Assembly: GCA_031257955.1 (NCBI GenBank) | Contig: JAIRNQ010000234.1 | Span: forward strand, 1-10,926 | Direction: 5' to 3' | DNA from: Deltaproteobacteria bacterium | GTDB lineage: Bacteria; Desulfobacterota; Desulfarculia; Adiutricales; Adiutricaceae | Length of the DNA stretch: 10,926 bases | Part shown: positions 1 to 6,357 of the stretch, piece after piece | How the letters are laid out: every line of letters starts with the position of its first letter | Position numbering within the stretch: position 1 is the stretch's first letter | Made by a program: the position numbers and the translations under genes | Notes under the pieces: model-generated | Databases searched by the model: none | Told to the model about the DNA's origin: nothing | What the model saw: the letters and a program-made list of their open reading frames with translations, nothing else

Positions 1-299
1 GCCATCAATCCCCAGGACACCATCAGAACTTGCCGCGCCTAGGTCGGGGCTTGAGTTTTGTGGGCTGGCCGCGAATGGGCCGCCGAGGAACCCTTGAGGA
101 CTCCGGAGACGCCTGAGTAGTTTTGGGGCCAGAGGCGAGATGGATCCCCGTCCAGAATTTGCCCATAAACGGGCCTAGAAGGCCCGTGGCGGGCCTTGAC
201 CGTTCGGGGAGGTAGGGGAGTGCCCGTTTTTCGTCTCCAGGCCCGTAGAAAGCGTTTGGGAGCGATTTTCGTTTAACGCGATTTTTGGGGAGGTAGGTT
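1..299. other. Leader region upstream of the mttB-like gene, no supported gene
   Basis: I see no convincing coding sequence here; the + frames are closed by stops and the minus-strand frame runs antisense into the methyltransferase gene. Visible structure: a perfect 8-bp inverted repeat ACGGGCCT/AGGCCCGT with a 3-nt loop at 169-187, and a direct repeat GCGATTTT at 262-269 and 278-285 (16-bp period) just before the ribosome binding site, a possible regulator site. No strong sigma70 promoter was found; a TTGACC at 196-201 lacks a good -10 at the right distance. The phrase GGGGAGGTAGG occurs twice (about 207 and 287); only the second is placed as a ribosome binding site. Confidence 0.5.
169..187. 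other. Perfect hairpin upstream of the mttB-like gene
   Basis: ACGGGCCT (169-176), loop AGA, AGGCCCGT (180-187): an uninterrupted 8-bp GC-rich stem. No T-run follows, so it is not a canonical intrinsic terminator. It could be the end of an upstream transcript or a leader structure of the methyltransferase mRNA. The fold is seen directly; the role is unknown. Confidence 0.5.
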
Positions 300-1709
300 A
301 TGAAGCTTTCGTATTCCATAGGCACCGACGAGGAGGTTGATCGCATTCATGAGATGTCGGTTAAGATTCTGGAGGAAGTCGGGGCCACTTTCCATTCGCC
401 GGAGACCGTGGAGTTATTTAAGAAACACGGGGCCAAGGTGGAAGACAAGATCGTTTACATTTCCCGGGGCATGCTCGAGTCGGCCCTAAAGACTGTCCCC
501 AAGTCCTATGATCATTACAACCGAAACGGGGGCCACGTCACCGTTGGCGGTACGGGAAAGACCGTCTACGAGTCGGTCTATGGGCCCATTTTTGTGCGAA
601 CCGGCGATACAATCGAAAAATCCAACCATGAGCACTTCGTTAACTTCCACAAGCTGAACGAAACCAGCGACATTATCGACATCTCCAACCCTTACGCCCT
701 GGACGCCCAGTACATACCCCAAGATCAGAGGCAACAGTACTCCCTTGGGGTGACGCTGAAATACTGCCAAAAGCCCCTTGACGGAATCGTGCTGGGCGGG
801 AAAGCGGTCGTTTCCGAGTGTCTGGAAGCGATGTTCGATTTTTACGGCTTCAAGGACAAGCCGGTGGCCTTGGGCATGGCTTGCACGGCCGGTCCAATGC
901 AGATGGCCACTGACATGTGCGAGGCCATCGCCGTCCTTTCGGCTGCCAATCAGCCCATGCTGATCGTCTCCGGCGTGACCCTGGGGGCTTCGGGCCCGCA
1001 GACCATGGCCGGGGCCTACACCATCGGCAACGCCATGGTTCTGGCCGGTATCGTTTATACGCAGTTGGTCAGGCCCGGGGCGCCAATTTTGTACTGCACC
1101 CGATTTTCCGGCCACGATATGCGGAACATGATCCCGGCTTACGGGGGCATAGAGGCCATGTGGGCTTGCGCCACCACGGCCAGAATGGCCGGCTTTTACG
1201 GCTTCCCCTTCCAGACCGGGGTCTCCAACACCGAGAGCAAGGCCCTGGACCTCCAGGCCGGGGCCGAAACTTTCATGAACATTCTCAGCCCGCATCTTTT
1301 GAAAGCCGATCTTTTGCCCATGGCTTGCGGCCTTCTGGACGCCATGAACATGGCCGGCTACGAGAAGTTCATATGGGACGAGGAATGCGTCAAAAAATGC
1401 CGTCACCTCATGGAAGGCTACGAAGCCAACGACGAGACCTTCCGTTTTGAAGAGATCAAGAAAAAGGGCACCACCGGGAGCTATCTGGGCAGGGTTTTGC
1501 CCATCTATCGTAAAGAATTCTATGAACCGAAGTATGACATCAGAGACATTCACAATAACTGGGTGACCAAAGGCAGGCCGTTGTCAGTGGATTTATTGGC
1601 GCCGGTCTGGAAAAAAAGACTTGAGGAATATATCGAACCCGAGCTCGACGCCGACCGAAAGATTATTCTTAAGCGGTTGTTGCCGGAAGAATATCACCAC
1701 ATCATTTAA
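300..1709 (+). CDS. MttB-superfamily (trimethylamine/quaternary amine) corrinoid methyltransferase, non-pyrrolysine type
   Basis: This 469-aa protein belongs by overall sequence to the MttB superfamily, TIM-barrel enzymes that move a methyl group from a methylamine or quaternary amine (glycine betaine, proline betaine, carnitine and similar) to a cobalamin-binding corrinoid protein in the cytoplasm. Recognisable stretches are the N-terminal EEVGATFHSPE region, a glycine/methionine-rich barrel core around residues 190-300, and the segment SNTESKALDLQAGAE (about residues 309-323). That segment appears to match the region where true trimethylamine methyltransferases carry pyrrolysine. Here it reads through sense codons with no in-frame TAG, which fits the glycine-betaine-methyltransferase-like branch. 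The start ATG has a strong GGGGAGG at 287-293. A TTG-started MFS gene follows 18 nt after the TAA stop, probably co-transcribed. No corrinoid protein or corrinoid:THF methyltransferase gene lies in the window, so the substrate is undetermined; a betaine is favoured by the nearby Opu-type importer. Confidence 0.88.
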   Translation: MKLSYSIGTDEEVDRIHEMSVKILEEVGATFHSPETVELFKKHGAKVEDKIVYISRGMLESALKTVPKSYDHYNRNGGHVTVGGTGKTVYESVYGPIFVRTGDTIEKSNHEHFVNFHKLNETSDIIDISNPYALDAQYIPQDQRQQYSLGVTLKYCQKPLDGIVLGGKAVVSECLEAMFDFYGFKDKPVALGMACTAGPMQMATDMCEAIAVLSAANQPMLIVSGVTLGASGPQTMAGAYTIGNAMVLAGIVYTQLVRPGAPILYCTRFSGHDMRNMIPAYGGIEAMWACATTARMAGFYGFPFQTGVSNTESKALDLQAGAETFMNILSPHLLKADLLPMACGLLDAMNMAGYEKFIWDEECVKKCRHLMEGYEANDETFRFEEIKKKGTTGSYLGRVLPIYRKEFYEPKYDIRDIHNNWVTKGRPLSVDLLAPVWKKRLEEYIEPELDADRKIILKRLLPEEYHHII

Positions 1710-1714
1710 CACCC

Positions 1715-1730
1715 AGGAGGAATTCCTTTG
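1715..1730 (+). promoter_or_regulatory. Ribosome binding site fixing a TTG start for the MFS gene
   Basis: AGGAGG at 1715-1720 lies 7 nt before TTG at 1728. No ATG or GTG in this frame is as well placed, and the protein from TTG begins with a short polar stretch ahead of TM1, as expected for an MFS carrier. Confidence 0.7.
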
Positions 1731-3049
1731 AGCCAGTCACTTAGATCGAGGCTAACGACCCGTTCGTTGCTTCAGTTCATCACCTGTGCGGTGGGTAGTT
1801 TCGCAATCTTTTACATCCTGTTCTCCCGGGACAGCTTTTACCAGCCATTTCTGAAGGCCATGTCCGTCACCGATGGCGAGTTTGGCGTTCTCTACGGGGT
1901 TTATGGTTGGATCGCCGTCATATCTTACCCAATTGGCGGTGTCATCGCCGATAAAGTTTCACCGAGGATGATGATGTTCTTGTCATTTTTGGGAACCGGT
2001 ATCTGCAACATTATTTTGGGCTTTTTTCCGGGCTATGAGGTTTGCATGGTTTTGTACGCGGTCATGGGAGTGACCACGGCCATGACCTTCTGGGCGGCCA
2101 TGCTTAAATGCGTTCGTATTTTTGGTCGAAACATCGGCGAGGAAAACCGCGCCTTCTCGTTTCTGGAAATTACCCGGGGCATAGCCAGCGTGGTTATCAG
2201 CTTTACCATAGTTTACATATTCAACCAGTTCGCCGACATGGTGGTTGGCCTCCGGTTCGTCATATGGTTCTATGGAAGCCTATTGATACTGCTCTCCATC
2301 ATTTCCCTGTTGGTCTTTGACAAGGCCGACGAGGAAAAGGAAATGCGAGACTCTAAACTGGAGAAGGAAAAGGCGCGTTTGCTCAGCGACAAGTCGACCG
2401 TCCAGCACGTTGCCGATCTACTGAAGAACCCCGATATGTGGTTGGCCGTGGCCATAGCTTTCGGTGGCTATAACATCGGATCCTGCATGGGTTCCTACGT
2501 TGGTGACATGGCCGGTCGCCTCTTTGGCATCTCCGTCGGCGGCGCCGCTTACATTGGCGTCATGAACAACAGTTGCAAGCCTATTGGCGCTTTTTTAGGT
2601 TCGTTCATTACCAAAAGAAAGGGCCCAACCTTTGTCTTGCAGTCCGTTACTTGGATGTATGTGTCATTTTGTTAATCTTCCTATTCATTCCCAAAAATAA
2701 CAATTGGTTATGGCTATTTCTGGTTCTCATGGCCCTCGAAATGATGGGAACCGGCGCTTTCCGTAGCCAGAAGTTTATACAGATCAAGGAAGCTAACCTG
2801 ACCGTGGCCCAGAGTGGAACGGCTTTTGGCTTAATAGCCATGATCATATATTCGGCAGACGCTTTCATGCCCATGATCATCGGCCGTTGGCTGGATAGTG
2901 GCGACTTTATTCAAGCCTACAGAAACCTAAACTACACCCTCTTGGCTTCGGCCGCCTTAACCCTGGCCGCGGTGATTTACTGGCGGATACGCAACGCCGG
3001 AAACATCAAGCGCCAACTTCAACTCGAAGCCACTGGCCAGGTATCCTGA
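1728..3049 (+). pseudogene. Major facilitator superfamily (MFS) transporter, frameshifted in TM9
   Basis: This is an inner-membrane 12-helix secondary transporter carried in two frames. Frame A (1728-2675) covers TM1-TM8 and the start of TM9; frame B then continues to 3049 through TM9-TM12. Adding one T to the TTTT run at 2667-2670 joins them as ...VSFLLIFLF... and gives a single protein of 440 aa, a normal MFS length. Helices are visible near residues 13-32, 50-70, 80-100, 105-126, 150-168 and 175-198, then a charged cytoplasmic loop rich in D/E/K/R (about 200-240), then six more helices. It follows the methyltransferase gene by 18 nt, so it may once have imported that enzyme's substrate or exported its product. 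Both halves keep good hydrophobic patterns, so the lesion is recent or a base-call error in a homopolymer. Substrate not recognisable. Confidence 0.82.
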
Positions 3050-3073
3050 GCCGGACAAAACTGGAATCGCCTT

Positions 3074-3103
3074 CGGGAGAGCTGTTTCCCGACCGCTCTC
3101 CCG
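3074..3103. terminator. Hairpin after the MFS gene, possible transcript end
   Basis: CGGGAGAGC (3074-3082) pairs perfectly with GCTCTCCCG (3095-3103) around a 12-nt loop, 24 nt after the MFS stop. Only CCTTAAA follows, with no T-tract, so intrinsic termination would be weak; it may instead protect the 3' end. Its position between the MFS stop and the next promoter fits an operon boundary. Confidence 0.45.
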
Positions 3104-3197
3104 CCTTAAACGGCAGCGTCGTCGAGGTTGGTTGGGATTTGGTCGCTCGAGTTAGTCGGGGCGCCATGGGCGATGGGAGGAACCAGGGATCTTTGTG

Positions 3198-3215
3198 TTG
3201 ACCGGCGCCGGTTAA
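3198..3215. promoter_or_regulatory. Palindromic operator candidate inside the promoter
   Basis: ACCGGCGCCGGT (3201-3212) is a perfect 12-bp palindrome; with its flanks (TTG...TAA) only one outer pair is mismatched over 18 bp. It overlaps the -35 and fills much of the spacer, where a dimeric repressor would block RNA polymerase. In addition ACCAGGG (3182-3188) and CCCTGGT (3230-3236) form an inverted repeat enclosing the whole promoter. No regulator gene is in the window, so the binding protein is unknown. Confidence 0.45.
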
Positions 3216-3226
3216 AGCCTTAATAT
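3198..3226 (+). promoter_or_regulatory. Sigma70-type promoter for the ABC importer operon
   Basis: TTGACC (3198-3203, five of six consensus -35 bases) is separated by exactly 17 bp from TAATAT (3221-3226, four of six -10 bases). Transcription would start near 3233, leaving a leader of roughly 70 nt before the permease ATG. It is the best promoter match I found in the non-coding parts of the window. The spacer holds a palindrome (separate entry). Confidence 0.55.
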
Positions 3227-3300
3227 TTACCCTGGTCGGTGGGATAATGGGGCATTGGCCGCCCTAAGGCAACTGGGTAAAACGGTAGGCTGGTAAGCGC

Positions 3301-3939
3301 ATGTTTTTGGCCACATTTAAAATACTTATCGCCCGCAAAGAATTTTTCGGGGGATTGGTTCTGGAGCATTTACTTATTTCAGGCGTCTCCATTTTGCTGG
3401 CCGGCATTATCGGCCTAGCTTTGGGCGTTTTTATCTCGGAATATAAGAAAGCTTCCCCGCTGGTGCTTGGTTTCTCCAACGTGGTTTACACTATTCCCTC
3501 CATTTCAATGTTTGGGTTTTTGATTCCCATATCGGGCATTGGGGATAACACGGCGGTCATCGCCCTTACGGTGTACGCGCTGCTACCCATGCTCCGTAAC
3601 ACTTTTACCGGTTTGGACAACGTCAGTGAGGCCGTAATCGAAGCGGCCACGGGCATGGGCAGCACCAGGGCCCAAATACTGCTCAAAATTAAACTTCCGA
3701 TGGCCGTGGCCGTTATACTGGCCGGCCTCAGAAACATGGTGGTCATGACCATATCCACCGCCGGCATCGCTTCATTTATCGGGGCCGGGGGTCTGGGAGT
3801 GGCCATTTATCGGGGCATCGCCACCAACAATATCCCCATGATGGTAGCTGGAAGCCTTTTAATCGCCGCGTTGGCCTTGGCCGCCGACTATGTTTTTGGG
3901 CTCTTGGAAGTGACGATGAGAAAGCGTTGGCGATTGTGA
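3301..3939 (+). CDS. Glycine betaine/choline/carnitine-type ABC transporter permease (OpuBB/ProW-like)
   Basis: This 212-aa inner-membrane permease belongs to the Opu/ProW branch of BPD-type ABC permeases that import quaternary amines such as glycine betaine, choline or carnitine. About five to six hydrophobic helices are visible. The cytoplasmic EAA loop, which docks on the ATPase, is clear at about residues 114-136 (EAATGMGSTRAQ...IKLP). The typical family stretches VVYTIPSISMFGFLIP and GAGGLGVAIYRGI are present. ATG 3301 is the only good start downstream of the in-frame TAG at 3286-3288; the ribosome binding site is weak. Length matches OpuBB/OpuCB proteins. Only one permease gene is present, whereas many Opu systems have two, so the channel is probably a homodimer. 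The binding protein and ATPase genes follow in the same direction. Confidence 0.88.
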   Translation: MFLATFKILIARKEFFGGLVLEHLLISGVSILLAGIIGLALGVFISEYKKASPLVLGFSNVVYTIPSISMFGFLIPISGIGDNTAVIALTVYALLPMLRNTFTGLDNVSEAVIEAATGMGSTRAQILLKIKLPMAVAVILAGLRNMVVMTISTAGIASFIGAGGLGVAIYRGIATNNIPMMVAGSLLIAALALAADYVFGLLEVTMRKRWRL

Positions 3940-3942
3940 CCG

Positions 3943-3975
3943 CCCGGGTCTCGCGTCGACCCGGGTCCCCGGGTC
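3943..3975. repeat. Triple CCCGGGTC repeat after the permease gene
   Basis: CCCGGGTC occurs at 3943-3950, 3960-3967 and 3968-3975, starting 3 nt after the permease stop; GACCCGGGTC at 3958-3967 is itself palindromic. The block can form alternative GC-rich hairpins. It may be a small repetitive element or a processing/stability signal between the permease and binding-protein genes. Confidence 0.5.
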
Positions 3976-4029
3976 TTGTGACCACCTGGGTATCGCGCCG
4001 GCTCTGGTATTATGACGGCTTGGGTTTTG

Positions 4030-4048
4030 GCTTGGCCCACGGCCAAGC
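4030..4048. other. Hairpin in the leader of the binding-protein gene
   Basis: GCTTGGCC (4030-4037) pairs perfectly with GGCCAAGC (4041-4048) around the loop CAC, 45 nt before the binding-protein ATG. With the CCCGGGTC block upstream it could separate or stabilise the downstream message; binding proteins are often made in excess over their permeases. No T-run follows, so a full terminator is unlikely. Confidence 0.45.
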
Positions 4049-4092
4049 GGGGCGGGAGGGAACCGCCGGAAGCGGAAAGTAGGGAGGTAGCC

Positions 4093-4989
4093 ATGGCGGG
4101 TAAACGTTTTATAATCTGCGCCATTTTGTTGGCCCTGTTCGGCCTCGTTTCCTGCGGCCAAGACCAAAAGTCCGACCAACCGATCCGGCTGGGCCTGGAC
4201 AATACCGCCGAGGAGGCCATTTTAGGCGAACTTTTGGTTTACCTGATCGAAACCAAGGCCGGGATCAAGGTGGAGGTGACTCCCGATTTAGCAGGCGGTG
4301 AGACGGTTATGCACCCGGCCATGGTTAAGGGGGATCTCGATCTCTATCCCGAATATACGGGCACGGCTTGGCTGGCCATATTGAAAGAAAAGGAAATCCC
4401 CGAACGGGAAGAGCTACAGAGGCGTCTGTTCGAAGAATATGGGAAGCGCTTCAATTTCGAGTGGGTTGGTCTCTACGGGTTCAATAATTCTTACGGTCTG
4501 GGCGTGACCGGTAAGGTTGCCCGCGAGTACGACCTTAAGACCTACTCGGATCTGGCCAAGGTATCTGAAGGGTTGACTTTCAGGGCCGAGTCGGGTTTTT
4601 TCGAGCGCGAGGACGGTTTTAAAGGCCTCACCGAGACTTACGGCATGAAATTCAAGGAGGCCAGGGACGTGGCCTTCTCGCTCAAATATAACGCCATCGA
4701 AGACGGCCAGGCCGACGTCATTAACATATTCACCACCGACGGCCGTTTGGCCAATACCGACGTCGTGACCTTGGTTGACGATAAGAATTACTTCCCGGAG
4801 TACCGTTGCGGAACCGTGGTCCGCCGCGAGGTCTTGGAAAAGAACCCCAAACTCAAAGACGCCCTGATGTTGATGGACGGGCTGATCGACGACGCCTCCA
4901 TGGCCGGCATGAATTTCAAGGTGGAGAGCCAGGGCCGCGAGCCAAAAGAGGTAGCCCAGGAATTTTTGACGGAGAAGGGTTTAATGTAA
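4093..4989 (+). CDS. Quaternary-amine ABC transporter substrate-binding lipoprotein (OpuBC/OpuCC/OsmF family)
   Basis: This 298-aa extracytoplasmic binding protein should capture betaine-type solutes for the adjacent permease. It starts with a basic n-region (MAGKR), a hydrophobic core and the lipobox LVSC, placing the lipidated cysteine at residue 21; residue 22 is Gly. The mature part shows family stretches including RLGLDNTAEEAILGELL, the highly typical DLYPEYTGT (about residues 85-93), an aromatic-rich EWVGLYGFNNSYGLGV segment, and a late INIFTTDGRL. Aromatic residues in such positions form the quaternary-amine cage in this family. The ATG at 4093 is chosen over the in-frame ATG at 4012 because it has AGGGAGG at 4081-4087 and gives a clean lipoprotein signal. 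The ATPase gene starts immediately after the TAA stop, implying translational coupling. Exact ligand not determinable. Confidence 0.9.
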   Translation: MAGKRFIICAILLALFGLVSCGQDQKSDQPIRLGLDNTAEEAILGELLVYLIETKAGIKVEVTPDLAGGETVMHPAMVKGDLDLYPEYTGTAWLAILKEKEIPEREELQRRLFEEYGKRFNFEWVGLYGFNNSYGLGVTGKVAREYDLKTYSDLAKVSEGLTFRAESGFFEREDGFKGLTETYGMKFKEARDVAFSLKYNAIEDGQADVINIFTTDGRLANTDVVTLVDDKNYFPEYRCGTVVRREVLEKNPKLKDALMLMDGLIDDASMAGMNFKVESQGREPKEVAQEFLTEKGLM

Positions 4990-5934
4990 ATGGGGGCCGA
5001 GACTCCCGTAAATGAGCCCAATCTTGGCGCCCCAGCCGCCACTGGCTCAACTACTCCTTTCGGTGCCAATGGTTCGACTGCCCCTTCTAGCGTCGCCACC
5101 GATGGACCGACAACCCCTTCCGGCGCCGATGAGGAAGGTCCGATAGCTCGGCCCGACGCCACCGAGGACTTTACCCCCGCCCAGCCCAAGGTCTGGGCGG
5201 ACGAGGAAGGCCCGATAATACGGTTCGAGGGGATTTCTAAAAGTTTTGGGGAAAACCTCATTCTCTCCGATATCGATTTGTCCATTGCCAGGGGCGAATT
5301 CGTGACGATGATCGGGCTCTCGGGAAGCGGCAAAACTACCCTCCTAAAACTCATCAACGCTTTGTTGGCACCCGATAAGGGGTGGATTTTCGTTGACGGC
5401 GAGGATCTGGCCCTGGCCGACAAAATTGAGCTTCGCCGGCGAATAGGCTACGTCATTCAAAGCGTTGGGCTCTTTCCTCACATGTCTGTGCGCGGAAACG
5501 TTGAATACGTGCCCAAGCTCTATCCCAAATCCAAGCGACCGGCCACGATCATAGCGCCCGAAGAGCTTATGGACATCGTTCACCTGGAGCGGGAGCTATT
5601 GGGCCGCTTCCCTTCTGAACTTTCCGGGGGCCAGATGCAACGGGTGGGTATAGCGAGGGCCCTAGCCGTCCGCCCCAAGATCATGCTGATGGATGAACCC
5701 TTTGGTTCGGTGGACCAGATAACCCGCAAACAGCTTCAGGCTTCCATACTGGAGATCCAGCGGGAGCTGGGCGTAACTATCGTTTTCGTCACCCACGACA
5801 TTGACGAAGCCCTAAAGCTGGGGAACAAAGTCATAGTCCTCAATGACCGGCGGGTGGCCAGGTTCGCCTCCCCGGATGAGCTTCGGGCCAACCCAGGCTC
5901 AGAATTTGTGCGCCGTTTGGTCTTCAAAGAATAA
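4990..5934 (+). CDS. Quaternary-amine ABC transporter ATP-binding protein (OpuA/ProV-like) with low-complexity N-terminal extension
   Basis: This 314-aa protein is the ATPase driving the importer. The nucleotide-binding domain begins near residue 75. Walker A is GLSGSGKTT (109-117), the Q-loop lies in YVIQSVGLFPH, the ABC signature is LSGGQMQR (211-218), Walker B is IMLMDEP (231-237), and the switch His is 269 (VTHD). It ends soon after the domain, so the C-terminal CBS pair found in some ProV/OpuA proteins is absent. The ATG directly abuts the stop of the binding-protein gene, with GGAGAAGG just inside that gene. Residues 1-74 are unusual: rich in Ala, Pro, Thr, Ser and Gly, made of degenerate units about 9-11 residues long, and containing the motif DEEGPI twice (47-52 and 71-76), exactly 24 codons apart. 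A start closer to the domain is possible, but no better ribosome binding site was found there. Confidence 0.9.
   Translation: MGAETPVNEPNLGAPAATGSTTPFGANGSTAPSSVATDGPTTPSGADEEGPIARPDATEDFTPAQPKVWADEEGPIIRFEGISKSFGENLILSDIDLSIARGEFVTMIGLSGSGKTTLLKLINALLAPDKGWIFVDGEDLALADKIELRRRIGYVIQSVGLFPHMSVRGNVEYVPKLYPKSKRPATIIAPEELMDIVHLERELLGRFPSELSGGQMQRVGIARALAVRPKIMLMDEPFGSVDQITRKQLQASILEIQRELGVTIVFVTHDIDEALKLGNKVIVLNDRRVARFASPDELRANPGSEFVRRLVFKE
5012..5223 (+). repeat. In-frame repeat region coding the ATPase N-terminal extension
   Basis: Degenerate in-frame units of about 27-33 bp (each beginning GGx-xC-ACx, coding GSTTP, GSTAP, GPTTP) run from about 5044 to 5130. A separate 24-bp direct repeat at 5128-5151 and 5200-5223 has 19 of 24 positions identical by hand count and codes DEEGPIxR both times. 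All changes keep the reading frame, consistent with slippage-driven expansion in a tolerant part of the protein. Confidence 0.55.
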
Positions 5935-5937
5935 CTC

Positions 5938-5955
5938 GGCCCGATAGTTCGGGCC
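5938..5955. terminator. GC-rich hairpin right after the ABC importer operon
   Basis: GGCCCGA (5938-5944), loop TAGT, TCGGGCC (5949-5955): a perfect 7-bp stem 3 nt after the ATPase TAA. No T-tract follows, so it is either a weak terminator or a 3'-end stabiliser. It is also the first part of the tandem repeat described at 5938-6050. Confidence 0.45.
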
Positions 5956-6050
5956 AGAAGTGGCACGGCCAAACTAAGTTTTGGCGATGAAGGAATGATT
6001 GGGGCCCGTTTTTTCGGGAGGAGTGGCGCGGCCAAACTAAGTTTTGGCGA
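5938..6050. repeat. Two-copy tandem repeat (about 63-65 bp) between the ABC operon and korD
   Basis: The 29-nt stretch at 5959-5987 recurs at 6022-6050 with a single mismatch (A/G). The hairpin-like CCCG...CGGG element precedes each copy (5940-5953 and 6005-6018, the second with a T6 loop). Each copy also holds GCCAAA/TTTGGC, a 6-bp stem with a 6-nt loop. The near identity of the two copies suggests a recent duplication. No gene is supported here. Confidence 0.7.
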
Positions 6051-6073
6051 CGTCGGGTGTGGATACCATAAGG

Positions 6074-6117
6074 GAAACACTTTCCGGACCGGTTTGGATA
6101 CCGGTAGGAAACCGTTT
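6074..6117. other. Inverted-repeat region upstream of korD
   Basis: ACCGGT (6088-6093) and ACCGGT (6100-6105) can pair around a 6-nt loop, flanked by GAAAC near 6074 and GTTTC near 6113 that can close an outer stem. This could be a leader structure or operator for the kor operon. No strong promoter boxes were found between 5956 and 6144. Confidence 0.3.
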
Positions 6118-6144
6118 CTAGGCCATTTACGGTGGGAGATATCG

Positions 6145-6345
6145 ATGGGAGAGGTCATTAAGGTAGACAGGGAGCGTTGCAAAGGCTGTCTCTACTGCGT
6201 GGAGAGCTGCAAACAAAACGCCATTTCCGTGTCCAAAGATACCAATCTGTAGGGCTATAAGTTTGTGGTCGTAGACAGTGAGGCCTGCGTCTCCTGCGGA
6301 AACTGTTACCGCGTCTGCCCCGATTGCGTATTTGAGATTTACTGA
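6145..6345 (+). CDS. korD: 2-oxoacid:ferredoxin oxidoreductase delta subunit (2x4Fe-4S ferredoxin), interrupted by in-frame TAG at codon 36
   Basis: This is the small ferredoxin-like subunit that takes electrons from the oxoacid oxidoreductase core and passes them to external ferredoxin. The full frame is 66 codons, normal for the family. Cluster I is CKGCLYCVESC (Cys12, 15, 18, 22), unusual in having Lys rather than Pro after the last Cys. Cluster II is CVSCGNCYRVCP (Cys48, 51, 54, 58), with an extra Cys61. Codon 36, between the clusters in the sequence NL-x-GYKFVVVD, is TAG (6250-6252). Downstream the frame stays open and fully conserved to TGA at 6343-6345. From memory of the family, this position commonly holds Lys or Met before GY. 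Termination at TAG would leave a one-cluster 35-aa fragment. The start ATG has GGGAG at 6133-6137. korA begins 12 nt after the TGA. Options are amber recoding (for example pyrrolysine), a nonsense mutation, or a base-call error. Confidence 0.78.
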
Positions 6346-6357
6346 AAGGAGCGAGAG

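Noticed and set aside
1..42. Possible tail of a preceding gene ending in TAG at 40-42
   Set aside because: Only 13 codons, no recognisable similarity; cannot be supported. If real it would count against TAG recoding, so it should be checked with upstream sequence.
220..276. Short GTG-started ORF (18 codons) after a GGGGAGG-like site, possible leader peptide
   Set aside because: No attenuator structure or biased codons follow; short frames like this arise by chance.
23..346. Minus-strand 107-aa frame upstream of the methyltransferase
   Set aside because: Overlaps the methyltransferase start, shows no family features and is rich in Arg/Pro as expected for non-coding GC-rich DNA.
486..1553. 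Long 355-aa open frame on the minus strand
   Set aside because: It is fully antisense to the clear MttB-family gene, has no recognisable domain, and a composition typical of a shadow of a GC-rich gene.
2661..2680. Programmed -1 frameshift in the MFS gene
   Set aside because: The site reads TCA-TTT-TGT, which is not a slippery heptamer, and no stimulatory structure is evident just downstream.
4012..4092. Upstream ATG extending the binding protein by 27 residues
   Set aside because: No ribosome binding site, and the extension would bury the lipoprotein signal peptide that begins at 4093.
5995..6144. Upstream ATG start for korD
   Set aside because: The extra residues come from the intergenic tandem repeat and inverted repeats; ATG 6145 has a proper ribosome binding site and the normal ferredoxin N-terminus.
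5736..6182. Minus-strand 148-aa frame over the ATPase end and intergenic repeat
   Set aside because: Its repeated peptide stretches simply reflect the tandem DNA repeat; it is antisense to a clear gene.
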